Assembly: GCA_024195585.1 (NCBI GenBank)
Contig: SWBL01000092.1
Span: 62,001-126,000, forward strand
DNA from: Aureobasidium sp. EXF-3400
Taxonomy: Eukaryota; Ascomycota; Dothideomycetes; Dothideales; Saccotheciaceae
Direction of reading: 5' to 3'
Length of the DNA stretch: 64,000 bases
Shown piece by piece: positions 1 through 10,061 of this stretch (positions are counted from its first letter, which is position 1; each line of letters opens with the position of its first letter). A model generated the notes under the pieces. The model was given only the letters and a program-made list of their open reading frames with translations. It did no database searches and was not told where the DNA came from. Both the position numbers and the translations under genes were made by a program.

Positions 1-1373
1 GTCAACAGCAACAATACTCTCAGCAGTTCCAGAATAATCGACCATATCCGGTCCCGCAGCAGTATCAACCCTCTCAACAATACCAATCTCCACAGCAATA
101 TCAACCTCCACCAGGATCCTATATCAACCCTGCATTTGGTAACATGCAAGCTCAAGCCTACTCTCAACCTCAAATGCCTCAATATGGGCAGCAAAATGGA
201 CAAAACAACCAATCTTCATACGTAAACCAAGGTCATGCCAACTCACCACCTGGAAAACGTACACGAGACCAAGCTTTCGGGAACTCAAACAGAGGACATC
301 CCATGAAGAAACCCTCCAGTGCACCAAAAGCTCAAGTCGCACCCTCAGTCCCCAGTTTCGGCACTCCTCTCCTACCACAAAAGCCTTCAGGCCCTCTTCC
401 CTCAGAAGGCGGTCTAAAACCCCGACCTCAAACCAACCTCGGTCTAATCCCCTCAACCTCCACACACCCAGACTCAGACGTCTCAGACGTCTCAGACGAC
501 TCAGACGCCGAAGATCTCGACGAAGAAGCAGCCCTAAGCTCTCTCCAAACCGGAGCTTTGACATTCGAATTCAACGGCGAACTATCAACTTTAGGTTCTT
601 CAGCAGATATAGCTGAGTGGATAGAAGAGCGCAGAAAGAAATGGCCGAGTAAACGCAGAGTGGAAGAAAAAGAACTAGAGGTGCAGGAAAGAATGCAAGA
701 GCGTAGACGTATTGAGCAAGAGACTAGAGCTGCTATTGCTGTTGCGTCGGGGGGTGAGTATCAAGCTGTGGAGAGGAGGGATGTGAGGCAGCAGAGGGTG
801 AGGAGACCTGATGTTGAGGGATCAGCGAGATATGATGGAGATGCGATGATGGAAGATGTTGTTGATAAGGAACATCCTCGAGAAACAACCGCCCACACAG
901 CACAACAAATCGATCAAGCAGCAACACAACAACTCGACCACACCAACGACACCCTACCAACCGACCACCTCTCAGATTCAGACAGTGATGCACCCCCCGA
1001 ACAAACCTCCACAAAACCACTCCAACCCCTGCGCATCCCTCCCCCTGCCCCAACCACCTCCACAAAACTCCCTTCCTCTGCCGACCAAAAACCCTGCATT
1101 TCATTTGTCAACCAAGGCCGCTGCAAATTTGGCAACAAATGCAGATATAAACATGATGTCTCCTCTCAACAAGAAAAGGGAAAGAGAAAGACATTGTTTC
1201 AACGAGTAAGTCACTACGAGATGGGGAGAGAGAAAAAGGAGAATTATGCTAATACGGTGGTGTGAAAATAGCTTGTTGAGCAGGAAATGGAGGAGGAGAA
1301 TAGACTTGCGTTGCAGGCTATCAAGTATCTTGGTGGTGTTGGGTTTTTTTCTAAGCACAAGGAAACTGCTTGA
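1..1373 (+). CDS. NUFIP1: NUFIP1/Rsa1-like snoRNP assembly factor with CCCH zinc finger (5' partial)
   Basis: NUFIP1/Rsa1 proteins act in the nucleus as platforms for box C/D snoRNP assembly together with the R2TP chaperone. The frame is open from base 3 (Gln/Tyr/Pro-rich), so the start lies outside the window and the ATG at 144 is probably internal. Visible features are an acidic Ser/Asp tract, then the conserved NUFIP core around base 600 (DIAEWIEERRKKWPSKRR), and a C-terminal CCCH finger (C-x8-C-x5-C-x3-H) near bases 1090-1155. A canonical intron at 1206-1271 (GTAAGT, branch GCTAAT, TAG) leads to a 33-residue last exon with the family tail (ALQAIKYLGGVGFF), stop at 1373. Without splicing the frame ends at 1265 in unrelated residues. 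It converges on PRP28. Family identity is fairly secure; the N-terminus is missing. Confidence 0.85.
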
Positions 1374-1902
1374 GATTTGACGACGTGTCATTGCATATGC
1401 GTGGATCTGGAGCGGCGATGAGGGAAGGAGAACACAGTTGTGGAAGCGATATATGGTCTTACTTGTGCCTTGTTATCTGATGCACTACTTGGTCTATCAT
1501 ATGATGAAGGTGTGGAGTGTTAACTAGCCGGCTTTCTCCTTCCCTTGATACCCCTTGTTCTCTTAGTCTTTATACCTCTTCGTGGGTGTTGCTGAGTACT
1601 CTTGATACAAAAGCGGATGTGTCACGCTATGGGAGAGAAATACTCTGCAAGCAGTATCTCACGAAACTCCCAATGCGCTCCACTCGCTACACACGTGAGA
1701 AGAAAGAAGAGACTCTGCAAGCAGGTTCTAACGAATGATTTGACGTCGCTTTCACAACGAAAGACTACGCCACACTAAAGTGCAGCCGACCAGAACAGCA
1801 GTCTCATACACGACGCGTCTTTCAAACGAGTGAACCAACAGAATCTCTTGCAACATTTTACATTCAAATGATATTCCCCATATCTGCGGCCTGATACCTC
1901 TG
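1374..1902. other. Convergent intergenic region
   Basis: Shared 3' flank between the NUFIP1-like gene and PRP28. Short open frames are present but lack coding character. No repeat or RNA gene was recognised. Confidence 0.6.
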
Positions 1903-4272
1903 CTAAGCCCATCCACCCCCCTTCCCGCCAAACCCACTACTCTCCTCCACCGGCTTCCTATTGCCTCCCCTCTGACTCTTCTGCTGCGCCGCCTCATGCT
2001 TCCTCAACTCCTCCGGCACCCTCGAAATCGCACTCTTACCCAACATCTGCTTCAAATCATACAACACATCATTATCCTCATTACCCAAGAATGTAATCGC
2101 AACTCCCGATTTGCCAGCTCTGCCCGTACGACCAACACGATGGGTGTAGGATTCGATATTGGTGGCCATGTTGAAGTTTACAACCAACGAGACGTCGGGG
2201 ACATCGATACCGCGACCGGCGAGGTCGGTGGCAACGAGGACTTCGGTCTTGCCTTCGCGCACGGAGAGCAGTGCTGCTTCTCTCTGTTCTTGAGTTTTTG
2301 AACCGTGGAGGGTTACGGCTGAGTATCCCATTCGTTGGATATCTTTAGCCACAGCATCGCAATTGCGTTTGATATTCACAAATACTATGATCGGGGGTGC
2401 GAATTCTCTGCTGGACAGAATTTCTCTCAGTCGGTTTTTGCGCTTGTCTTCGCCTGACACAAATTCTACGCGTTGCTCGACGGTGTCTACTGCTTCGCCT
2501 ACGTTTCCGATTGTAACGATGGCAGGACGACGGAGGTATTTTCTTGCGATGCGTTCGACGGCGGCGGGCATGGTGGCTGTGTACATCATTGTTTGGCGGT
2601 AGCGGCCGCGTCCACTGACGTGCATTTGCATGGCTTTGGAGTCTTCTGCTTCATCGGTGTCTGGTTTTTCGTTGCCAACGGGAAGGGCGTCGAGGATTTT
2701 GTTGACGGGTTCTTCGAAGCCGAGGTCGATCATGCGGTCGGCTTCGTCCATGATGATGTAGCAGCATTGGGAGAGGACGAGGACGCGGCGTTCGATGCAG
2801 TCGACTAGACGACCTGGGGTGGCGATGATGATTTCGGCTCCGTTGCGTAGATTGTAGGCTTGTTCTTCGATGGAGTGGCCACCGACGATGGATACACAAG
2901 TGAAGCCTAGGGGTGTTGCAAATTTCTTTGCTTCGATTTCGATTTGTTGAGCCAGTTCACGGGTTGGTGCGAGGATGATAGCGTAAGGACCGTCGTTTTT
3001 GGTGAGTTCATTCAGAGCAGGCAGTTCGGAAATATAGACGAGCAGAGGTAAGAGGAAAGCGGCAGTTTTACCGGAACCAGTCACGGCGACACCGATAAGA
3101 TCGCGAGCTTGCAGAGCAACGGGAATAGCTGCTCGTTGAATTGGCGAGGGATCCGTATAACCAACCTGATCAATGACCTGCAACAATCGATTGGGCAAAC
3201 CAGACTCCTGCCAGTAACGCATGGGATTTGGTATAGATCCACCCTTTGTGCCAATGTTGAAATCTTCTTTGAAGATGCGCCAATCTCGTTCGCGCATCTG
3301 TGTGAGTTCCTTCTCGCTCCAATGCTTGTCGATGGCGTTGCGACTTTCGTAAGCCTTTTGTCGTTCCTTCATGTCCAGAATCTGTTGCGCTCGTTGCTTT
3401 CCGGTCTCAGGATCGCGCTCTTGCAGCAGCTTTGCGTACTTTTGGGCAGCCGTCTCGTCTCCGTCTGCGTATCCACCGAGTCTGGTAGCAGGAGCAGCCC
3501 TGTCCTTGTATAGCGGATCGGTGTTTGCACTTGTGTCTTCTTCTGCATTCCATTCGAAGTTGAACTTCTTCTCAGTAGTTCGCTTGCGCTTCTTCTTTGC
3601 CGAGAAGTTTGATTGATTTTGGTCGGCTCCCATATATCTTTGACGGATCGAGGCTTGTGCGGCTTCTTCTACAGTAGGTTTCTTTGCGGTTTGGTTGCCG
3701 TTGATGATGGCAGTCTGTTTGGGAGCTGGCGGAGGCGCCATGTCGTAGCCTCTGTTGTGTTGGTCCTTGTTCCTCCATCCAGCAGGGCCTGAAGGAGGTT
3801 GGCCACCTCTCTGACTCCTAGGACCAGTGGGGATTGCTGGGCGACCGTCCATAGCACGTTGATTACCCGTGTTGATTTGCGCATGACCACGACCGGACTG
3901 TGGCTTATCGAAAGAATCGCGCTCCACTTCTGCCCTCTTCTTTGCGTCGGCAGCGTCTTTGTCGAGCTTCTCTTGTGCTATCCTTTCGCGCTCGGCACGC
4001 GACAGGAACTTTGGCTTCATGGCTGCTGCATCTGCAGCCTTCTTCCTCGCTAGGATCTCTTCGATGTCCAGGGGCTGACTCTTCGGTTTTGCAGTAGCCC
4101 ACCCTTTCTTCTGTTTCTTCGCAGGCATCATCGAAGGGCCGAGTTCTTCGTCGTTGTTGTTCGGGGCCGGTGGTGGAGGCACATCTGCCACAGGCGGCGG
4201 CGGGGCGGCGACATATTCTGTAGGAGGAGGCGGCGGCGGTACATCTGAGGGAGGAGCAGGCGGAGGATCCAT
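1903..4272 (-). CDS. PRP28: PRP28, DEAD-box pre-mRNA splicing helicase
   Basis: ATP-dependent RNA helicase that drives the exchange of U1 for U6 snRNA at the 5' splice site during spliceosome activation. It is a single exon of 789 aa. The N-terminus is Pro-rich (runs of PPPP), followed by a basic, Lys/Arg-rich linker. The helicase core has a Q motif (GYTDPSPIQRAAIP), Walker A (TGSGKT, about residue 400), Ia (APTRELAQQ), DEAD (about residue 509), motif III as TAT, motif V (ATDLAGRGIDV) and motif VI (HRVGRTGRAG, about residue 714). I chose the ATG at 4272, which starts the usual Pro-rich N-terminus. An in-frame ATG 44 codons upstream (4404) would add a Cys/His-rich stretch that looks like 5' leader. 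It diverges from RPP1 with 183 bp between starts. Confidence 0.95.
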   Translation of the reverse strand: MDPPPAPPSDVPPPPPPTEYVAAPPPPVADVPPPPAPNNNDEELGPSMMPAKKQKKGWATAKPKSQPLDIEEILARKKAADAAAMKPKFLSRAERERIAQEKLDKDAADAKKRAEVERDSFDKPQSGRGHAQINTGNQRAMDGRPAIPTGPRSQRGGQPPSGPAGWRNKDQHNRGYDMAPPPAPKQTAIINGNQTAKKPTVEEAAQASIRQRYMGADQNQSNFSAKKKRKRTTEKKFNFEWNAEEDTSANTDPLYKDRAAPATRLGGYADGDETAAQKYAKLLQERDPETGKQRAQQILDMKERQKAYESRNAIDKHWSEKELTQMRERDWRIFKEDFNIGTKGGSIPNPMRYWQESGLPNRLLQVIDQVGYTDPSPIQRAAIPVALQARDLIGVAVTGSGKTAAFLLPLLVYISELPALNELTKNDGPYAIILAPTRELAQQIEIEAKKFATPLGFTCVSIVGGHSIEEQAYNLRNGAEIIIATPGRLVDCIERRVLVLSQCCYIIMDEADRMIDLGFEEPVNKILDALPVGNEKPDTDEAEDSKAMQMHVSGRGRYRQTMMYTATMPAAVERIARKYLRRPAIVTIGNVGEAVDTVEQRVEFVSGEDKRKNRLREILSSREFAPPIIVFVNIKRNCDAVAKDIQRMGYSAVTLHGSKTQEQREAALLSVREGKTEVLVATDLAGRGIDVPDVSLVVNFNMATNIESYTHRVGRTGRAGKSGVAITFLGNEDNDVLYDLKQMLGKSAISRVPEELRKHEAAQQKSQRGGNRKPVEESSGFGGKGGGWA

Positions 4273-4455
4273 AGCGACTATGTGAGGGTGTGTGTGAAGA
4301 AGACGAAAGTGTTGGTTGGAAGCAGAAGATGAGGCAGCCAACAATTCACATGTGATCGGCGGGTGCCCGCAAAAGGTGGAAATCTTGCGACGCAACTTTG
4401 ACATGTAAATAATTACCTACGCCAGCAGTATGGACTGAACAAACCATGCCCAGCC
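4273..4455. promoter_or_regulatory. Bidirectional promoter PRP28 / RPP1
   Basis: Only 183 bp separate the divergent ATGs of a splicing helicase and an RNase P subunit, so both promoters and leaders must share this segment. No specific factor site was identified. Confidence 0.6.
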
Positions 4456-5492
4456 ATGTTCTACGACCTGAATGTCGACTACAACCCGTCGACCTCCGAC
4501 GCTGAATTGTCAAAAACTCTGGCCTTTCTGAGTGAATGTGAGCCTACTCATCCTTACCCAGCAGCCTCTCAAATGCTGATCTTCATCAGTAGGATACAAT
4601 GTCATTGCCTTGAACCATACCATCTCTGGTAGACTGCCATCAGACCTCGTTAGTCTCATCTAGCAGACTACGCGACAACAATAATAACATAAATCAGTCA
4701 TGCGCCATCCCAGATCCGCTACCGTTCAAGACACCACCTTCCTTGACCATCCTCCGCCGCTGCACCCTGATCCTGTCCGAATCAGCCACCAACAACCGCC
4801 TCGGTGCCCTCTCAAACAACTACGACATCCTCGCCTTGCGTCCCGTCGATGAGAAGACTTTCCAACATGCCTGCGGTACTGCCGATTGCGACTTGATCTC
4901 TCTCGACCTCACCCAACGCCTTGGCTACCACTTCAAATTCAAGACCGTCTCCGAGGCCATCAAGCGCGGCGTCCGCTTCGAAATCGCATACAGTCAGCCC
5001 TTATTGGCCGACCCTGCCGCCAAACGCAACCTCATCAGCAATGCGACCGGCTTGATTCGCGCGACTAGAGGTGGTCGTGGTATCATCATCAGTAGCGAGG
5101 CCACCAAAGCTGTTGGATGTCGCGCACCATGGGATGTGGTAAATCTCGCCGCCATCTGGGGACTGGCTCAAGATCGCGGCTACGAGGCTGTCAGTAAAGA
5201 GGCTAGAAGTGTTGTCGTCAGCGCAAAGCTGAAGAGGACAAGCTTCAGAGGTGTTGTGGATGTTGTATATGGGGGTGAAAAGCCGGCAGCGAAAGAGCAA
5301 CATGAGAAGCAAGGACAGAAAGACAAGACTAAAGTGGCTATTCTCAAAGACAATGGCGCGAACAAGCGAAAGGCCGATGAGGTCGAGGACACGACGACGG
5401 ATGGTTCTGAGAAGCCCATTTCAAAGCGAGAGCAGAAGAGGAGAGCTAATAAGGCCAAGATGGAGAGTTTAGGTCAAACCACAGCTCCGTAA
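4456..5492 (+). CDS. RPP1: RPP1, RNase P/MRP protein subunit (p30 family)
   Basis: Subunit of nuclear RNase P (tRNA 5' maturation) and RNase MRP (pre-rRNA cleavage), homologous to human RPP30. I read three exons, 4456-4537, 4590-4648 and 4698-5492, which keep frame and give 311 aa. The short first exon starts MFYDLNVDY, the classic TIM-barrel opening. Exon 2 supplies LGYNVIALNHTISG and exon 3 begins with IPDPLPF, both hallmarks of the p30 family. The barrel continues to about residue 240 (RGVRFEIAYSQPLL, RAPWDVVNLAAIWGL). The last ~60 residues are Lys/Glu-rich and probably disordered. Introns are 52 and 49 bp. The gene converges on RCL1. The longest ATG-like open frame (from 4743) misses the first 62 residues. 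Confidence 0.9.
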
Positions 5493-5685
5493 ATGAAGGG
5501 ACATATCAAATGAGCATGAGCATTCCAATCATCAAGACCTCAGGCTTGACCGTGCTCATCTCGATCAATTCGTTCAGGTTCACCTCTCACGGGTCTCAGC
5601 CTTCGTCTTGAATGCTGTTGATCGCAAGTGTATGTTGGGTATCATTATCGTATATAAAAATCCAGGTCGAAAGTTTTCCAGACCG

Positions 5686-6894
5686 CTATGCAATTTTCCT
5701 TCCCACATTACCCACACCTCTTCCCACAATCGACACAACCACATCTCCAGGGTTGCTCCCATCCCTCAATCCCCAACCACTCATTCCAAACTCGCGCAGA
5801 TCTCGTGCTAACTGCACAACCTCATCTGTACCAACTACATCCCTGCCCAGCACCAATCTTCCCACATCTTCGCTTCCCATAGCCATGAGTGTAAGCATAG
5901 TGGGAGCAGCAACAATAGACGCACAACCAGCTTGCGAAATGCTTTCTAGCAATTGGTACGCACAAGCTTTACCGATATCTTCCGGAGCCTCACCTCCAGC
6001 AGCCGAACTAGCCACATCTGCAGAATACAATGTACCAGTATTGCTCTCAGCAACCAAACTCAATCCAAAACCCACACCGATCTTTTTCTTCGCAGCTGCA
6101 TTGTTGCGTTCCGGCGCTGGGACAAGCGGTGCAGAAGATACGTCTGAGAAGATATAGGTATCGGCCACGAATTGGTTGAGTACACCACGTGCTGTGTCGA
6201 TCATGCGTGCGTTGTTGGCGCCTGCGACTCCGGTTGCGTAGGCTACACCGCGTATCCTCTTTACTCTGCCGGGGTTCATGATGTGTATTGTTTTGGGCAG
6301 GCGGACTTGGTGTCCAAATACCAATTGCACCTCTCCACCGCCTCCTCTGCCTCCAGGCCCGGGATTTGAGCGCTTCAACACTCTCAACTCGATATTATTC
6401 TGGATGCCGAAGTTTTTGTACAGAGGAAGAATGGCCGTTCGTACTGTGTCGACGCTGACGTCGCCTTTGTCTGTTGCGCTTGTGATGACTCCAGGGCCGG
6501 TGAAGATGACATTGACTTGGGCTTTGGAGAAGGCGGCTAGCATGCATAGAGGTATGAGGAACCAACTGACTCCTCTGGCGCAGTCTTTGGGTAACTCGTG
6601 TTTGATTACGCCACCGCTTGCGCCGTAGCCTGCTGCACTGCCTACGATGAGTCCAGGCTTATACACCAGAGTTGTACCAGTCATGGAGAATTCGATCGCT
6701 GAGCCATTTGTGATAGCGTCCAAGAGTCGAAGGAACGAGACTTCGTGAGGTGCGAGACCAGGGTTTGTATGAGACGAGGCGCGGATTTGTGAGATGCGGA
6801 CGGGACGGCCGGTGAGGGTAGCGAGGACGAGACGAGTGGTGAGGTGGCCGGCGCCATTGAATTTGAGCGGTGTAGTGTGTTGTGTAGTCGCCAT
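5686..6894 (-). CDS. RCL1: RCL1, RNA 3'-terminal phosphate cyclase-like ribosome biogenesis protein
   Basis: Nucleolar factor of the small-subunit processome needed for 18S rRNA processing, where it partners the GTPase Bms1. It belongs to the RNA cyclase fold but is catalytically inactive in known members. Single exon, 402 aa from the ATG at 6894 (MATTQHTTPLKFNGAGHL). Family marks are the N-terminal FNGAGHLTTRLVLATLTGRP, the Gly-rich segment VGSAAGYGASGGVIKHE, FLIPLCMLAAFSKAQ, and the RGVAYATGVAGANNARMID region. The length suits the family. A 35-codon in-frame extension upstream to 6999 looks like leader. It is convergent with RPP1, 193 bp between stops. Confidence 0.93.
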   Translation of the reverse strand: MATTQHTTPLKFNGAGHLTTRLVLATLTGRPVRISQIRASSHTNPGLAPHEVSFLRLLDAITNGSAIEFSMTGTTLVYKPGLIVGSAAGYGASGGVIKHELPKDCARGVSWFLIPLCMLAAFSKAQVNVIFTGPGVITSATDKGDVSVDTVRTAILPLYKNFGIQNNIELRVLKRSNPGPGGRGGGGEVQLVFGHQVRLPKTIHIMNPGRVKRIRGVAYATGVAGANNARMIDTARGVLNQFVADTYIFSDVSSAPLVPAPERNNAAAKKKIGVGFGLSLVAESNTGTLYSADVASSAAGGEAPEDIGKACAYQLLESISQAGCASIVAAPTMLTLMAMGSEDVGRLVLGRDVVGTDEVVQLARDLREFGMSGWGLRDGSNPGDVVVSIVGRGVGNVGRKIA

Positions 6895-7428
6895 TGTGCT
6901 GGGAGTCTGAAGAGAGAGCCGCTCTCGTGAGTGTTGTGATTCTTTGATCCTGATAGTAGAAATTCTTGGCCCAGGCTCTCTGAGATTTTTTGTTCTCATC
7001 CGGCGCTTTGATGGGCTTAAGTCCGTCGAGGGAAGTTACCCCACAGTCTTCTTACTTGGCGGTAGTTGTGCTGTGGGGACGCACAACTTTGTGCTCTGCG
7101 CTCCACATCGAACGTCACTTCCTTCGATACTAAGGTCACGCTGAGCCGAAGACATGTCAGATACGCTCAAACCATGGGACACGCAAATAACACTCTATGA
7201 CACGATGAAAGAAGTGAATAGTAGAAGTGTTACTGGTTATGAAGAGTAACGATTTCGTCTCTGTATCACCAGTTCAAAAGCCACTGCCAGGAATTGCTCA
7301 TCAAATCCTCCTCTTTTTTCCCCCTACGGAGTCTTCTCCATTTGTCTCATTCTTGTTACCTCTTGTCTCCCGCTCTGTAAAAAATGGACTTTTGACTCCA
7401 TCTTGCGCACAGGCGATTGTATTCGTCC
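6895..7428. other. Intergenic region upstream of RCL1
   Basis: Contains the RCL1 leader and promoter and the 3' flank of the small minus-strand gene. Nothing else was recognised. Confidence 0.5.
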
Positions 7429-7878
7429 TTAAATGTAAGGCTGTGGTTGCATTCTCTGTTCTGCGAAAGCCTCTTTGACCGAGATGTAGTCCATAATGTG
7501 AAGGACGTCTTTCTTGATCTTCTTGAAGATGGGCGGAAGGGTGTGGGTGGTTATACCAATGCATATCCAGTTGAATATGAGTCCGTGACAGCACTTCCTA
7601 TTACAGTTCTCTCTTTGGAATCGAGGTCTATGTCCCCACTTGGTGTCTTCCGATGGGCTGACATGATAGTTTGGTCGAGGAGGTGGTGCCAGTAATTCCG
7701 GTGGTTCGGCTAGGACGGGTGCAGATTGGCTTGCAGACGCTTCCGGCTTGGGAGATTGCAACTTAGGAGATCTCGACTTGGGGGATTCTGTCAAGCGGGC
7801 TCGCTTGTTTTGGGATTTCGACTTGGGGGATTCTGTCGACATGCGAGCTCGCTTGGTTCCGCGAGGGCTTAGTCCCAT
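7429..7878 (-). CDS. Hypothetical Ser/Pro/Lys-rich small protein
   Basis: I do not recognise this frame. From the ATG at 7878 it gives 149 aa. The first half is basic and repetitive (TESPKSK, TESPKSR, KLQSPKPE), encoded by an imperfect ~57-bp DNA duplication. The middle is Pro-rich. The C-terminal half has an uneven Cys/Trp/Ile segment and Lys clusters (FKKIKKD). The open frame extends to 8088, but the added residues resemble leader. The SPK repeats would be possible CDK-type phosphosites if it is expressed. A minor coding frame or a decayed exon are both possible. Confidence 0.35.
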   Translation of the reverse strand: MGLSPRGTKRARMSTESPKSKSQNKRARLTESPKSRSPKLQSPKPEASASQSAPVLAEPPELLAPPPRPNYHVSPSEDTKWGHRPRFQRENCNRKCCHGLIFNWICIGITTHTLPPIFKKIKKDVLHIMDYISVKEAFAEQRMQPQPYI

Positions 7879-10061
7879 ATTATTGCAATAGCCTGGACTC
7901 TTGTCTTTGGTGTCGAGATCACAGCGCCTGCGGTGGAGTACAGGTGCGATCAAAGGTTGCGGTGATCGAAACAACGTTGTTGATAGTAAGTAATACGGGC
8001 AGATGTGAGCTTTGCGTGCTAATATGGAAACAAAGAATAAGCAGCTAAAGTGTTGATGGAAGAATCGAAGAGTGGAAGGATAGTGCATACGAGATTTATG
8101 AACAGATGTGCAGATGAGGAAGTGGCAACCTGAGGTAGGTGTTACTCACAACGCCGCCATGTGACTGACAGTGACGTTGCTTCGAGTACCTTCCTGCATT
8201 CTCTAGATGGTAAATCCACGCAACCACATGGTTTCCTATACCTGCTGCCCGTCGCCAAAAGTCACTTTCGTACCTATGAGCAGGTCAGAAATGCTGTTGT
8301 GCATGAGGCATCACTGCTAATGAACCACAAAGTCTATGAGCAGAACGCCGCAACACTCTCTTTCGGTCTCGACACAGCGGTCATGCACACATTCAATGCA
8401 GCAGAAATGGTGTAGAACGAAGCGAAGTTCCCATGGATATCGCTATCATCATCCTGTCTTTGAAGCTACATGTACGACGAACGCAACACCAAATGGTTCC
8501 CATGAACAAATCTTCAGGCATCGCTATATACAACAAGCAGCAATTTTATTCAGGACACCAGCTCTGCTTTACACACATCCCCCCAATGGCTGCCACCATC
8601 CATACACTCTCCACATCGCTACTCAGAAGAAAGCATACCGTTCAAAGCTAAAGCTTCATCTACCTGCTCACGCAAGGGATTGTATCTGCAGTATCTCGCA
8701 AGCATTCCTTCTTGTCACGGCTTTGTTGAGGGATCATGGTCTCGAGTTAGTAAGATCACGAGACGTAATATGAGATGCGAGAGAACGAGTAAATATTGCA
8801 TGTGAATGCGTAAACACAGGACCCTGTTGTTTGTAACTCATCACCCCTCGGACTTTGCATTTCAAAATTCATTCTTCGATCTTCCTCTCCACAAGTGGTA
8901 TATCCCCTCTTCATCTTATTTCGTTATATACCATGACTATACGATGAATATTGAGAAGAATAGGTATCTAAGGGAGTAGCATAATCTTTCACTGATAAGT
9001 GCAGCCATGAGACGGGAAAGACAAGATTTGCATATCCCTCTGCACGATTTCATCCTTAACATCTATTTCTTGCTCGCTTCCAGCATGCGACAGAGTCAAG
9101 ATCAGAAGCACTTGGTCAGTTGTTTTCATCCTCAGAGTTATGGTCTCTGTCACCCCTAGTCTTCTCTTCATCTCTGTCTCTCAGCAATCCACAGCACTTT
9201 ATGAAGGTACAGTCACTTCCAGACATAGGTCATTTCCTACAGAGAGATCGATATAACCACGACTGTTGATTACCACTATCTGGTTCTTTGAACGACGGTG
9301 CATTCACATAGCTACATGTATCGCATTGATCATAAAGTGTAGTATTGAGAGTATACCCGACTTTCGACAATATTGAATTGAGTCATCACTTCCAATGCTC
9401 ATACTTTATGCCATATACTGAGAAGGTCGAGGTATGCAGAAGGTACTAGCGCCCGTTCAGATCTGGCCTCGTTCACTGACGGCTCTGCAAAGAGGCTTGA
9501 GCACCTAAAGTCAACGTCTATTCGCCTACCCTATCCGTTTGTCACCTTCATTGTGACCATGCTCTCCTCGTCGGCCCATTCTTCTGCAAGACCTTGTCGG
9601 TCAAATGAATGACGAGGAGAACGAACAGCTCGTCCATATGGGACTCATATCAATCTGACTCGGTACACTAATGAGTGTAGACGTGATACACGGCCCCAGG
9701 AACAGCATCTGATCACCCTGCTTCTATTCTTGTTTACTAAGTCCTGATCCGCCATATTTCTCCCTTCCGTCGGCCTGGGACACCGCGAAGTCTCGTCAGT
9801 GACTCGAGTGTCTAGAAACATGAGGGCTTCTCGACACAAGCGCGAGTCTATTCCTGACACGAGTAGCTGTCTGAAGCGCGATTATCAACATGGGAACAAG
9901 GGTGTTATCGGATGAAGGAAGAACATGTACAAATGTATAGTAAGTAGTATACAGTTTTATAATGAGACAATCAACCATCCCTTTTCCTCGATGCCCCGTG
10001 ACGCCAGTAAACGCCGCATATGGTGTTAATAGACAAGGGTATTGACAAAATGATATGCATG
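7879..10061. other. 2.2-kb gene-poor region
   Basis: No convincing gene. An open frame at about 8134-8415 (+) has some coding character (it ends GLDTAVMHTFNAAEMV) but no usable ATG, and could be an isolated exon or fragment. The rest (8.4-10.0 kb) shows scattered short frames only. No tRNA, tandem repeat or long inverted repeat was seen. Confidence 0.4.

Noticed and set aside
4273..4404. 44-codon N-terminal extension of PRP28
   Set aside because: In frame, but Cys/His-rich and unlike the Pro-rich start of the family, and it would use most of the shared promoter. The ATG at 4272 fits better.
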